Shown here: positions 24,933-35,110 of the stretch, piece by piece
Numbering within the stretch: the first letter of the stretch is position 1
How the letters are laid out: every line of letters begins with the position of its first letter
From: Armillaria gallica
Taxonomy: Eukaryota; Basidiomycota; Agaricomycetes; Agaricales; Physalacriaceae
Assembly: GCA_037576215.1 (NCBI GenBank)
Contig: JBANDB010000007.1
Coordinates: forward strand, 3,069,001 to 3,133,000
DNA: 64,000 bases
Reading direction: 5' to 3'
The notes under the pieces: generated by a model
What the model was told of the DNA's origin: nothing
What the model saw: only the letters and a program-made list of their open reading frames with translations
The model's database searches: none
Translations under genes and position numbers: made by a program

Positions 24933-26085
24933 TTTTTTAGGTCCAGGAATCCGAATCTGATAGTCCCCAGGCCATAGGATGACCAGAACATCGAAATGTG
25001 GGGGGTGCTCCTCCTTTTTTTCAGAAAGATCTCCTTATATCTCTGCCAATACATTTCAAATCATCCTAAGCTTTTGTACACACTATTATACAATACATAT
25101 CGTGTACTCTAGAGCAGAATTACCTTCCCCAACAGTCAAAAATGCGAGATATATGGTATTTCGCATATTTTCACTATCACCTTTTTTACCACTGATTTCA
25201 AAGGTTTTAAATATGTTCCTGGGGTGATCTGGAGATTTTCAAGGTCAAGGAATCCATTGACAACAACTCCGAAGTTTTCCGAAGCTCAGAAATGCGACTT
25301 TCCCTATGTGCTCCTCCTAAACTGTTACATCATTATTTCCATCGTTCCTGAGACCCCATAAATGAACCCAAGAGTCGTTTGGGGGTTTTCAAGGTCGAGG
25401 AATCGATTGGTGATGTCCCCAGATTGACGCGACGCCTAGAAAACAAAATACACTGTATTTCCCCCCCAATCCCCCATTTTTCATCACATTCCGGTGGTCA
25501 TATATAGCATATGAAGATGTATTCTAGGGTTTAAATAGTGTAGAAATCGATTGGTAACATCCCCGGAGCGATCCAATGTACGCAGTACCATAAAAAGCCT
25601 ATTTTCCCAATTATGCCTAGCCATAAAATGCGCCACATGTACTGTAGAGGGGCCGTTTGGGTGTTTTCAAGATCAGGGAATTCATTGATCAAGTTTTCGA
25701 AGCGATCCGATGCGCGTAGTACCCCCAAAACGCGAATTTTCGGTGATTTTCCGCTGTTTTTCACTATTTTACCTATTTTACCCCCTCCCCAGGGCCCCCA
25801 TACCTCACCAGAGGGTTCGATTTTATGCTATTTATGTTTAGGCATATACTAGTACCATCCCATGACCCACCCAGTAGCCTGAGGAAGCCCAAAATGAGCC
25901 AAAATGCGATTTTTGTCCGAAAATAGCCTGATATTGATGCCATCAATGCCATGGGAGAGCCAATTCTAGGTGCAATTGATGGGCCGATTTGAGCAGCCCA
26001 ATAAGGAAAAAAAAGCGCAACAAAGCGCACCAAAGGGAGGGCCCAATTGGGATATTATAAATCTAAGAGAGGGAGGTCATATAGA
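24933..26085 (-). repeat. Foldback right arm, inner part
   Basis: Mirror copy of 23636-24787. Together with the 145-bp loop it forms a near-perfect palindrome of about 2.45 kb. Confidence 0.92.
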
Positions 26086-26305
26086 GTGATGATTACATAA
26101 ATATATAATGCTAGTATGGTGTAGTGGTTAGCATGTCTGCTCGGAAAAGTCATGTGGCATTATTATAAATCTTTTAAAGATCCTGGGTTCAATTCCCGGG
26201 TCTGCCGGGATTTTCTGATGATGTCATGATGTCAAGAGTTGGCTTGCTGACTAATATATCATATAATCCTCAGAAATTGAATATTTTCAACTGACACTCA
26301 CATTG
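26086..26305 (-). repeat. Foldback right arm, outer part
   Basis: Mirror copy of the outer left arm, interrupted after CACTCACATTG by the 756-bp element and resuming at 27073. It retains the uninterrupted hAT target site. Confidence 0.85.
26110..26210 (+). other. tRNA-like sequence (right arm)
   Basis: TGGTGTAGTGGTTAGCA at 26117 is box A-like and GGTTCAATTCC at 26186 is box B. The spacing is long, as in an intron-containing or decayed tRNA. The acceptor stem does not pair, so it is a tRNA-derived relic. It is the mirror copy of 19370-19464. Confidence 0.55.
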
Positions 26306-27061
26306 GGTACTGGCAACCTCCTGCTAAATTTGGACTCCAGCTGTTACCAAAAATGGACTGGAATACTCATGTTTTATGGATGTACCTACTGTGGGTCAAA
26401 GGAGCAAGATTCAGCTCTAGTTTTGCTGGAACAATTTACTTGGAATAAAATTCTACATGTATTCTTCGAGGCACTTTGTTTGATTTACATCATTTTCCTT
26501 GATTTTGGTGACATTTATCATGATTGCAGAATGAAAATTTCACTTTTGTCTCGAAGAATACATGTATTTTAGTTAGGAAAGACATCTCCTGTGTTTTTTG
26601 GAGCAGCTTCAACTCTGTGGAAGCCTATACAAGGTGCATAACTTCAGGATACAAATATGTACAAACAGTTGCATGGTACCAATTTTGTCATGGTTGAAGG
26701 TGTTTAATTGTTACCAAACACATCATTTAAGGTGTAAATGAGTGGGAGTTAATATATCAACACTTTAGGACAATGAGATCAAGGAAATATGACAATAAGT
26801 ATAGCAGCCTTGTTCTCCAGGCTATGAGAGAGACACACAATGGTTGCAAGAATGCCATGTATATTAACAAAAGGAGAAGATTACAGCCATGACTAGGATT
26901 CCTTGTAACATTATTTAATGGAGGCATGTGTCGCATACACTGTACAGGTCCCAAACGAAGAGTACGGATGGTCATGGACAAATGCGGAAGGGATTTGCCG
27001 CCGGAAGGCCCAAAAAGGCGCTTACTCAGCTCACAGTCCAGAAGCGGGGGTTGCCGGTACC
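26306..27061. mobile_element. Non-autonomous Mutator-like element
   Basis: A 756-bp insertion. It begins GGTACTGGCAACC and ends with the near-complement GGTTGCCGGTACC; similarity continues to about 21 bp with a gap. It is flanked by the 11-bp direct repeat CACTCACATTG (26295-26305 and 27062-27072). Removing it with one repeat restores the foldback end exactly. Target duplications of 9-11 bp are typical of Mutator-like elements. No transposase is encoded. Confidence 0.75.
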
Positions 27062-27103
27062 CACTCACATTGTGTTTTCACTATGTGTCAACTGACACTA
27101 TTT

Positions 27104-29056
27104 AAGTAGAAATCTAGCATGCAAGGCTGTCAGAGTTGCACGTTGATCCAAATGGCCGTGGAACAACAGGCGGCTCCATGGTGGCCAGGTCATTGTGGAT
27201 ATATACATATTCGAGCACTTGATTCTCAGCGGAGCGATATTCTAGGATTAATCCTCCTCCAGAACAACTGTCATTGACAGATTGTAGGGAGAGGACCTCA
27301 TGATAGACTCTGTGTGAGAGAAGTAAGGAAGCTGGGTTGGTTCTGGGTATGTGCAAATTCATCTCAGCTGGGGTGATGAATTCTCTCTGACGTTCTGTAG
27401 CTAAGGCCCTTAAATACTAGACCAGTAGACAAATGGTTTATGCAATACATTGTTTGCTGTGGCTGGTCCACAATGCTGCATCCACTTTTTTGGCCAACAA
27501 TGTTACCAACACAATTAATAATTTCTATTATCAACACAATGAACGGCATTTATGACCCCCCAAGTTCAGAAGCTATGACGACTAGTCAAACGGACTTCTG
27601 TCTTATTTTCTATGGTGCCGAGACTTCGTTCCGTGCCCTCTGCCTCTACCCAGGACAATTGGATGCCGTTAAACAGTAACTGAGGTACGCTCTATAGATA
27701 TTGAACTCAAGACCCTTCTGAATCTTGTCATCGGCAGCTGCACCTCCCACTCATCGCCTAATGCAAGAAAACTAGTCAATGGGGTCGACACAAGCACTCA
27801 TTCTTTGGCAGGTTTCTAAGCTATGCTTGACCCCCCTCAAAAAGGCATAAACGATGCTGTCACACTTCCAACAGCAGGTGGCATCAAGGAAACTCAATAG
27901 CATGCAAACTGGGTCTGAATAGTCGTTTCTCAGAGTAGGTGTGCAGTGACAGGCACTGCTATCGATAGGATGAGCGTTGTGATGTTGATAGAGCGGGTGG
28001 GACATGTGGAGTGTCTTTGCGAGGGGGACACCGAGACATGAGATGACAATCTTTCTGCATTGCAATTGGTGGATATTAGCGTTTCAACGGGGAGAAAGAG
28101 ATTGACATAGCAAAGGAGGCGGCAGGCTTCATATTGGTGGATGACAATTGTAGTGCGATCTTTCCTGCTGTTGAGTAGGGTGGGTCGTTCCTTTTTTCGT
28201 GGTTTATTTCTTCTAACTGGTGTGACCAGGCACATCAATGTTCCATATGGTACAAGGCCTCCTTTCGTTTGGTACAGCTGAGCACAGCTGCGGCTGCCCT
28301 GACGCACGTTCAGGGGCTGAGCAATCCACTAAATGTAATATTTATCAATATTCTTATGGATGGTGAGCTTTTACCTATGGTGTTGTAGAAGATGGTGTTC
28401 ATTTCTTCGCAGGTCCTCTGACTCAGGCACAGATCCCGCCATAATGCGACAACCTCCTGGAAAAAGATGCATCGATTATAACGAAACGAATGCCGCATCA
28501 TGTCCTCTTCCCGGTTCAGTTTAGGTGATTATGTTTAGGACGTTGTTCATGTACATCTCTGCTCTCGAAAGCTCCAGGAGTCTTATGACAGCAAGGCTTG
28601 TATCAAGATACGACATGGCGACACTTTGCGCCGCTCCCAAACACAACATTCCTTACGCTCATTTTGTCTATGCTGGCCTGTGATGTACTCATTGGCTTCA
28701 TTGTCAAGGAAGCCCACCTGACAAATATTGATCCGACACCTCAACGCTACTACAGATGCTCTGGCATACCCATTTTTGGTACGACTGATACACTATTGAT
28801 TTCCATGTTCCACAGCCTGTCGTATACATACAGTGCCTATGGTTCTCAACCTTAGTCTATCATAGCCGACTTCTTGTGCCGAACCAACATTTTGATCATT
28901 GTTTGTCACTATCCATGGCAGTGGGTGTAAGAGACAGTATTTCTTTACTTCAAGTCTTTTTACTCTTTATCACATTATGGGCGAGAGTCGCTCTACCAGC
29001 AGAGTTACTGCACCCAGCCTGCCTATTCTGCTTCCTGGTTCTCTCCTCCGCTCCCT
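27104..29056. other. No recognised gene
   Basis: Short frames on both strands (up to 125 codons at 27930-28307, minus) without recognisable motifs. Confidence 0.35.
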
Positions 29057-29760
29057 AGGTACGGTGGATTAGCCTATCTGTATCCTTTGCCATTTCCTCC
29101 AGCACCAGTTCACCATATTGTCCCAGCCTCTTTCTGCAAAATTCACAAATCGTCTCGCTGAACTCTCCATCACTTCTCGCCCTATCATCCAGGGCTCACC
29201 CAGGGTACACCTGTTTTGCAGATATTGTTGCCCAATGTCTCAAGAACCACATTCATAGGGTGAGTCTTCCTTTCCTTGTTGTTATCGTCAGCTGCCACTT
29301 GCCACTGTTTGACTGATACCTCATGGTTGTTCATCTACAATATGTGCAGTGTCGCTGTCATGTATATGTAGTTTGGTTGCATTTTATTGAGTACAACACC
29401 ACATAAGACTGTCGATAGGCAATATCGCTCGATATCTTGGCCATCTAGATCTTTAAATTTGTCACAAATTCTTGTTTTCGCATTCTGCAGATAGCTGACT
29501 AATCATTCAGGTGCCTCCGTGGATATTGATGAAGCTTCCGGCCTTCTATCTCCTTGATATGATCTCCAAGAATATATATGATCCTTACGCTCGCCACTTT
29601 GCCACCTTTGTTGTTCCACTGTTGCTAGAGACTTATGCTGAAGTTGATCCACCAACTCGTAGCAAGATGGAAGAGCTCGTCCTCACCTCGTGAACCGGAT
29701 CACCCTCCAGCAAGGAACTGTTTGGCATATCTTCTCAAGTGTCAATACAGCACGGAACTT
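29057..29760 (+). pseudogene. PCF11: PCF11-like CTD-interacting domain fragment
   Basis: It reads as the N-terminal CID of the cleavage-polyadenylation factor Pcf11. The first exon has a proline-rich lead, then 'AKFTNRLAELSITSRPIIQ' and, after a small frame shift, 'FADIVAQCLKNHIHR'. A GTGAG donor near 29259 and an acceptor near 29512 are followed by 'KLPAFYLLDMISKNIYDPY' and 'VDPPTRSKMEELVLT'. A TGA at 29691-29693 stands where relatives have arginine, after which 'TGSPSSKELFG' still matches. CID domains bind the phosphorylated C-terminal tail of RNA polymerase II. The rest of Pcf11 is missing, so this is a duplicated or captured fragment and not the working gene. Confidence 0.7.
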
Positions 29761-30217
29761 ACACGTTGTAGCCTGTACTAAATTTGCTTGTTTTATGTGT
29801 TCCAAAAATGGTACGAACGAGTCACTAGCACAAACTTGAAGGAACTATGCAACTATATCGTCAATCAAAGCATTCTATGCTATAGATCGAGTTAGATGCC
29901 AGTGCTAGCACTGGTACTTTTCCTTTTGTCTCGCTCCATAGCTGAATTTTAGACGTCGGGTTACCGTCCCGGTGGTTGGACGGATTTGAATGGTGTTCTA
30001 AAATTAAATAGTGACCAAAAAAGTCATCAACACCATCGACATTGCCGGAAAACATGGGCACAATAGGGTCGAACTTTCAGTGACCAGAAAGTCACTGACA
30101 ATGTCAGAAAACGCGTACACATGTACAAAGTGTGGACACGCAATACAACCTTCAAAACACGCGTCGAGATGCACTACTCACTTCAGGCTTGAACCCTTCC
30201 ACCATCCCACATCCATC
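29761..30217. other. No recognised gene
   Basis: Upstream region of member B. An open frame extends 69 codons upstream of its chosen start but is not supported by homology. Confidence 0.4.
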
Positions 30218-30730
30218 ATGGCTTTGCCAGCTTTATTCCTTGGCGCTAGCTCCACTCTACACGCCAGACAGACGCAGATGGATGTCCATGTCTTGAACGA
30301 CCTCAACTCACCCATCTTTCCCAAGATTCGCTTAGTCAATAGAAGCGTCTTGGGTGGAATCAGATACCTGTATGCGGAGTACCAGACCGACACGGGGGGG
30401 CCATGGCTTTTCACGTATCCATACCCTTTTCCTGGGGACCTTTTTGTGTGGACAGCGGCAGGACCCGCTCTAGTACCAGTGAACGTTTGGTATCCAGGCC
30501 AAGGACAATGGGCACAAATCGGATGGCATATGGTTCTGGGGGAGAAATACGACTTGTTGATGTGGCCTGGACAGAATGGCATGCCAATGCTCATACACTA
30601 CTGGCAACATCAAAGACAGGGTCCTTCTCGGAAAATGGTCCTGATCGCTGAGGGGCAGGCCAAGAGGCACACGGGTACATGCCTCTCTTGGGGTACTCAG
30701 ATGCAAAGTCACCGCAGGATGGGCAGCTGA
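30218..30730 (+). CDS. Unknown-family protein, member B
   Basis: 170 residues, intact from ATG to stop. It is homologous along its length to member A (5712-6203), with conserved LVNRSV, YAEYQ, GDLFVW, IGWHM, GEKYDL, 'IHYWQHQR' and a C-terminal GTCLSWGTQMQS block. Conserved tryptophans, glycines and tyrosines suggest a compact beta-rich fold, possibly ligand-binding, but this is inference. No signal peptide. The ATG at 30218 follows a short leader and coincides with the start of homology. Unlike member A it lacks the downstream inverted repeat. Function unknown. Confidence 0.6.
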   Translation: MALPALFLGASSTLHARQTQMDVHVLNDLNSPIFPKIRLVNRSVLGGIRYLYAEYQTDTGGPWLFTYPYPFPGDLFVWTAAGPALVPVNVWYPGQGQWAQIGWHMVLGEKYDLLMWPGQNGMPMLIHYWQHQRQGPSRKMVLIAEGQAKRHTGTCLSWGTQMQSHRRMGS

Positions 30731-30904
30731 AGTGCAACTTCTTGTTCCTGCACTACATAGTTATCGCCAATTCTTGGATATGTCTGTTTCCATACATTAG
30801 GTCAAGTAGATGACAAGCAGCTCTTGTATAACAAAGAATTTAATAGCGTGATAGTGATGTTCCCTTGAGATCTAAAGCTTGGAAACAAAACCTCATTCCA
30901 GCGT

Positions 30905-31565
30905 CGCTGTGAGATTTGCCAAGTTAAAAAAACATGGAAAGAGCCGCATCTTCAAAGGTGGGTGAGCCATACGGTCACGGTGCACACACATTAATTCAGA
31001 CACAGGTTCTTACCTGTTAGGTCCGCGCATTCTACTGGTTTCTTGGAATAAAATTATTTACGATGGCCGCCATGTACACAGCGGAATAGATCCTGCAATA
31101 CAGACAAGGAGATACTGCCGTTGTGAAACAACGGGTTTGAACTTGTAAAGCAAAGTTTAAGCTGTATCCTGATATACTTGTTTGAATCAGAAGGTCATTG
31201 GGGTTTAAAATGTTGTGTTGACTTCGAAGCTGTCGGACGTCTGCCCAATCCCTTGCCAGGGCTCCGCTTTGGCTGGGATTGGTCGTCTTTTCAATTCATG
31301 GATAATCTGAGGTGTCTACTTCAGAACCACTGGAATTCTTGCCCACTTTGCACTTATGGACGGTGCATCACTATTCGTTACTTGTATTAGCCATGTCGTA
31401 TAAGTCAAGGATACGTTTAATATCGCTTCACTGACACAGCAAACTGAAGCTACATTTGCAGATGCCACCTGGCGAAGATCACGTTAGAATTCCTACCCAC
31501 GCTAGGGTATTTTGAAACCGCAGGATGTAACTCGCTGTCTCCACAGCAGTACTGTATGCCACCAT
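30905..31565 (+). repeat. Dispersed repeat R1, copy d (first part)
   Basis: It begins with the 'caagttaa ... gcatcttcaaaggtgggt' block also found in copies b and e and follows copy c closely to about 31480. A piece at 31503-31565 matches the 10005-10050 part of copy b. Confidence 0.7.
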
Positions 31566-31589
31566 GATGTCCTCGTCTTCCTGTATTGC

Positions 31590-31720
31590 GCTGAATAGAC
31601 GTAATTTTCATGCAATCATCAGGGAACTTGAAAGAGATTCTGTGGTGGTAATCGCTGAAACAAAGAGGACAGTAAATCTTCGACAGCTTAGCGACCATTC
31701 AAGTAATCACTTTCAGTGAG
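31590..31720 (+). repeat. Short dispersed repeat, copy 1
   Basis: The segment around 'gtaatcgctgaa' and 'aatcttcgacagct' recurs at 33265-33360 with substitutions and a short insertion. Confidence 0.6.
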
Positions 31721-32244
31721 CCATGGAATAGGATCGAGGACAAGAACCCATGACATGTTCTTGTGGACAGAGCCATTGAGATTACCAATTTATTTTGTCA
31801 GATTAACTGAGTCTGCACACTTACCTTGATGCCATTTTGATGGGTCTTCAGATGACACACATCGTGAGGCGTGAGTCTCGGTGCTGGCATGATACTCCAT
31901 ATAAAGCATGAGCTGCAGTTGCGCAATAAAAGATGCAACCAAGCAAACTGTTGTGCCACATAGCTCTGGAGAGTGATTACACCAGTAGACCAGTGAGATC
32001 TTAAGGTGAGCAACGAGTCGATGGTTTTTGAGGCTTGGCAACTGATGCCGAAAGTCAGGTGCAGTGCATGCAGACTGAGGACTCTTTATGAGCATGCAAC
32101 CGGATCTCCAGAGGCAACAGTCTCTGAACTGATCTTAAGACTAGCTGAGGGGTGTGCTTATTGGAACCCTATGGCATTTCTTGTTATGTACCTGTCCTTT
32201 TTGTAATACAGGTTGCATTATCATCCATTTATTTGAACCTGTGA

Positions 32245-32565
32245 GTTAACGGTATGTCTAATATCGATTCACCGATGCAGCAAACTGAAGCAACATTTAC
32301 AGAAGTCACCTTGACTCGAACCAATAAAATACCACAGACTTGATTCTGTTGGTTCTGGTCTCTGGATTTTGTATTCTCTCTTCGGACGAGATCTGGTAAC
32401 GTTTTGTGAGGTGAGTATTGACTCTCTATGGAAGAATATGCAGCTGAACTGTCAATTCAGCATAAAGGAATCAATCCATCCTAGGGCATGTTGAGATACT
32501 TGCCAGGATATAACTCGCTGCTTCCACGGTGGTACTGTATGCTGCAGTGTCTTGTAACTCACAGA
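32245..32565 (+). repeat. Dispersed repeat R1, copy d (second part)
   Basis: It continues the R1 consensus where the first part stops: 'aatatcgattcacc', 'cttgactcgaaccaataaaa' and 'ttcggacgaga' all match copy c at 18190-18340. The intervening 0.7 kb has no R1 match. Confidence 0.7.
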
Positions 32566-32749
32566 GTGGGTGTAAATTTCACAGTGTGCACATCCAGTAC
32601 AGGCTGTGCACCAATACGAGCCCTATCTCACATTTCACCATGCTTCAAGACAGCACACAGGAAGAAGAGAACATCCTCTCCAGACCCCTATCTAAGATCT
32701 CAGCATCAGATCACAATAGGAACCAGGATTCATGTAGCTAAATTGTTTC

Positions 32750-33180
32750 ATCATGATCTTTGATCATCAAATATTGATCATTGTTCCATTTGATCATTGT
32801 TCTCTCTTATTGTTCTATTGTTCTGTGATTCCATTGTTCTATCATCTGATCTCATTGTTCTGTACTCCCCATTGTTCCTACCTATTGTTCCACAAGTATG
32901 GAAACTTATTGTTCTCTAGTAGTATATAAGCAGCTGTAAATTAGACACAAAGGGAAGGACTTTTTCCCCCCCATCTTTAGGCAGGCCAACCAATACATTT
33001 TGCATTTACCCTCCAAGCATAGCTGCTGCCTAGCACCACCTAGGGCTCTATCACCAGGAGTTTTATATACAATTCAGTATCTGGAAACCATTGTCTAACA
33101 TCTTCCTAATCATTAAATCACAATAACTGTTTCATTCCTTTCAATAAATCCAATACACATCTGTCAGAATTGTTGAAGCC
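32750..33180 (+). repeat. Possible solo LTR of a copia-like element
   Basis: A run of 'attgttct' variants leads into a TATATAAG box (about 32922) and a C-rich tract, an arrangement common in promoter-bearing LTRs. The direct repeat AATTGTT occurs just outside both ends (near 32743 and 33168), but no clean TG..CA termini were found. Low confidence. Confidence 0.3.
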
Positions 33181-33264
33181 CTTCTTGCATTCAAAAGAAT
33201 TTGCCAGGAAACATATCTTTGGTTTACACCTAGTTTCCCAGCCTTATAGCGGAAACGTAAAGAA

Positions 33265-33360
33265 TAGGAACTTGAATGAATTTCTGTGGCAGTAATCGCT
33301 GAACCAGGACATCTTCAAAGAGGACAGCAAATCTTCGACAGCTGCACGTCCATTCGAGTA
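33265..33360 (+). repeat. Short dispersed repeat, copy 2
   Basis: Relative of 31590-31720. Confidence 0.6.
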
Positions 33361-34139
33361 TATATCTACTTGTAAATGTTGAATTTGCGCTACAACCAAC
33401 ACACTCGTCAATTTATCTGTGGATAATCCCGATTGCACCATCCAATCTTTTAATGCATTCCATCATTCACATTTCGCAGAACTATGTCATTGTCTGCTCT
33501 TCCTCTACACAATAGTCATGGTACTGCCACGGAGCTGTTTGTTTCGAAACAATTTTTGTCTACTTCCGGCAATTCGGTATGCCAACCCGACGTCTGGAAT
33601 TTGGCACCCGGCACCATTGATCCTGCTTGTCCCTTCCTTGGCCGCCATCCTACAGCCTTGTATGAGTAGCGTGTCATAACCAGATGATCTAAGGAATGAT
33701 TTTCCGCCCTCAGTGTGGATTCGTGGATGCAGCGTCACAGAGTCAGGACTTTACGAGTAAGTTTTCCCCTGAGGTTGTTTCACTAACATGTCTATTTCAG
33801 GATGTCGGGTGCCTGTAGTATGGACGTTGTTACGTTTCTGTTTAGGAGCTGCAATGTCTAATGAAATCACCTTTCTTCCTTCCAAGTTTAACCATGTCAC
33901 ACAGGCTTGAGACATGCTTCCAGCAGCGAAAAGATACAGAAAAAATCGTTTGAAGAGATTGTGCAGGCCATTTAGTGGGATCTAATATGCAGATGAGAGG
34001 AAGGCAGCGAAGATAGGTGAGCACATTGAGTGGCTTTAGGACGTGGTCAATAGGCTGTGCAATTGTCATGGATAGTCACCAGTCATGGATGACAAGGAGA
34101 TCATAGATAACTTGTATATCAATGAAGGCGACAGTGTCA
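33361..34139. other. No recognised gene
   Basis: Short frames only; no motif recognised. Confidence 0.35.
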
Positions 34140-34380
34140 CTGTGAGTTTTGTCAAGTTAACATGAAGAGAGCAGCATCTTCAAAGGTGGGTGAGCCATAT
34201 GGTCACGGCACATGCACATTAACTCAGACACAGGTTCTTACTTATTAGGTCCGTGCGTTCTACTGGTTTCTTGGGATAAAAGTATTTACGAATCGTGTAC
34301 ACAGTGGAACAAATCCTGCAATACAGACAAGGAAATACTGCCGTCGTGAAACAACGGGTAAAGCAAAGGAGAGGATCATA
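34140..34380 (+). repeat. Dispersed repeat R1, copy e (truncated)
   Basis: It matches only the first 240 bp of the R1 consensus, from 'gtcaagttaacatgaagag' to 'gggtaaagcaaagga'. Confidence 0.7.
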
Positions 34381-34499
34381 GATGCTGTGTCCGGACACAT
34401 ATGCAACAGTGTTGTCGGTGTCCAGGATGTCCTTGAAGGATCATTCGGACATCTGTGGACAGGTGCCAACATCAAATATACCCATATCCAGATGTCTAG

Positions 34500-35110
34500 A
34501 CATCTGAATCTGCAGGACTATTTTTTATTCTAAAAAATGGCCAGAGAATCTTCCTAAAATGGATAGTAATTTTGAACCTAAAATACTTGATTGTATGGTC
34601 ATTATTATTCGGCATCTTCTGAGCCATATAATTATGAATTGTGCTCATATCTCCTTGATATCTTACCAATTGGTATATATGCAATATTACATTGATTATT
34701 CCCATTTCATATTTTTCAATCAAAGACAAGAAAATTGTCATTCTATAGGCCCTATAAGCTTGTAAAAAAGTGCAAAACAGAAGTAACAAAAAGTGTCAAT
34801 TTTTCGAACATTTCCCTCTTTGGAGTATTTCAGCAAAATTCTTCCAAAAACACATGTTCTTTTACCCGAAGAACTGCCATTTGTGTAGCAATCTTTGGAT
34901 CATTCTTTGACTGGAAGAAATGTTGTAATAAGGGGGTTTCTTTCTCGTTTTATGACCTTACATTATATTCTTAGAATGTCAAATGTTTGGTCTATTTATT
35001 CTTTGAAAAGACATAGAAACATAGATCTAGAAAATCACCCTTTCCTAAAAGATCTTTTTGAGCTGGAGAGACAAGGACAAATACTCTATTTTATTGCAAT
35101 TTGTTTATTA
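34500..35110. other. AT-rich island without gene
   Basis: Base composition falls sharply here compared with both flanks, with long A and T runs. Frames of up to 103 codons exist but show no motif. A perfect 18-bp palindrome lies at its left edge (34489-34506). The origin is unknown. Confidence 0.5.

Larger units (their letters stand above)
19238..27103. mobile_element. Foldback (palindromic) element with two nested insertions
   Basis: The ends read aaaTAGTGTCAGTTGACAC (19238) and the exact complement (27103); a TA duplication directly outside GTGTCAG is possible. From each end inward the sequence is inverted-repeated nearly to the centre. The outer parts are 19238-19488 and 26086-26305 plus 27073-27103. 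The inner parts are 23636-24787 and 24933-26085. Only 145 bp (24788-24932) form the loop. After removing the hAT element and the 756-bp element with their duplications, the foldback is about 2.95 kb, almost all inverted arm. No transposase of its own is seen, so it would move with an outside enzyme. Duplicate 82- and 86-codon frames in the two arms are mirror images, not genes. Confidence 0.85.

Noticed and set aside
24493..25227. Identical 82-codon frames on opposite strands near the palindrome centre, and 86-codon frames at 23688-23948 and 25773-26033
   Set aside because: They are mirror images produced by the inverted arms and show no coding features.
26110..26210. tRNA gene
   Set aside because: Box A and box B are good, but the acceptor stem does not pair and no clear anticodon arm can be drawn.
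34500..35110. Mitochondrial DNA insertion
   Set aside because: AT-rich, but no organellar gene or tRNA was recognised.
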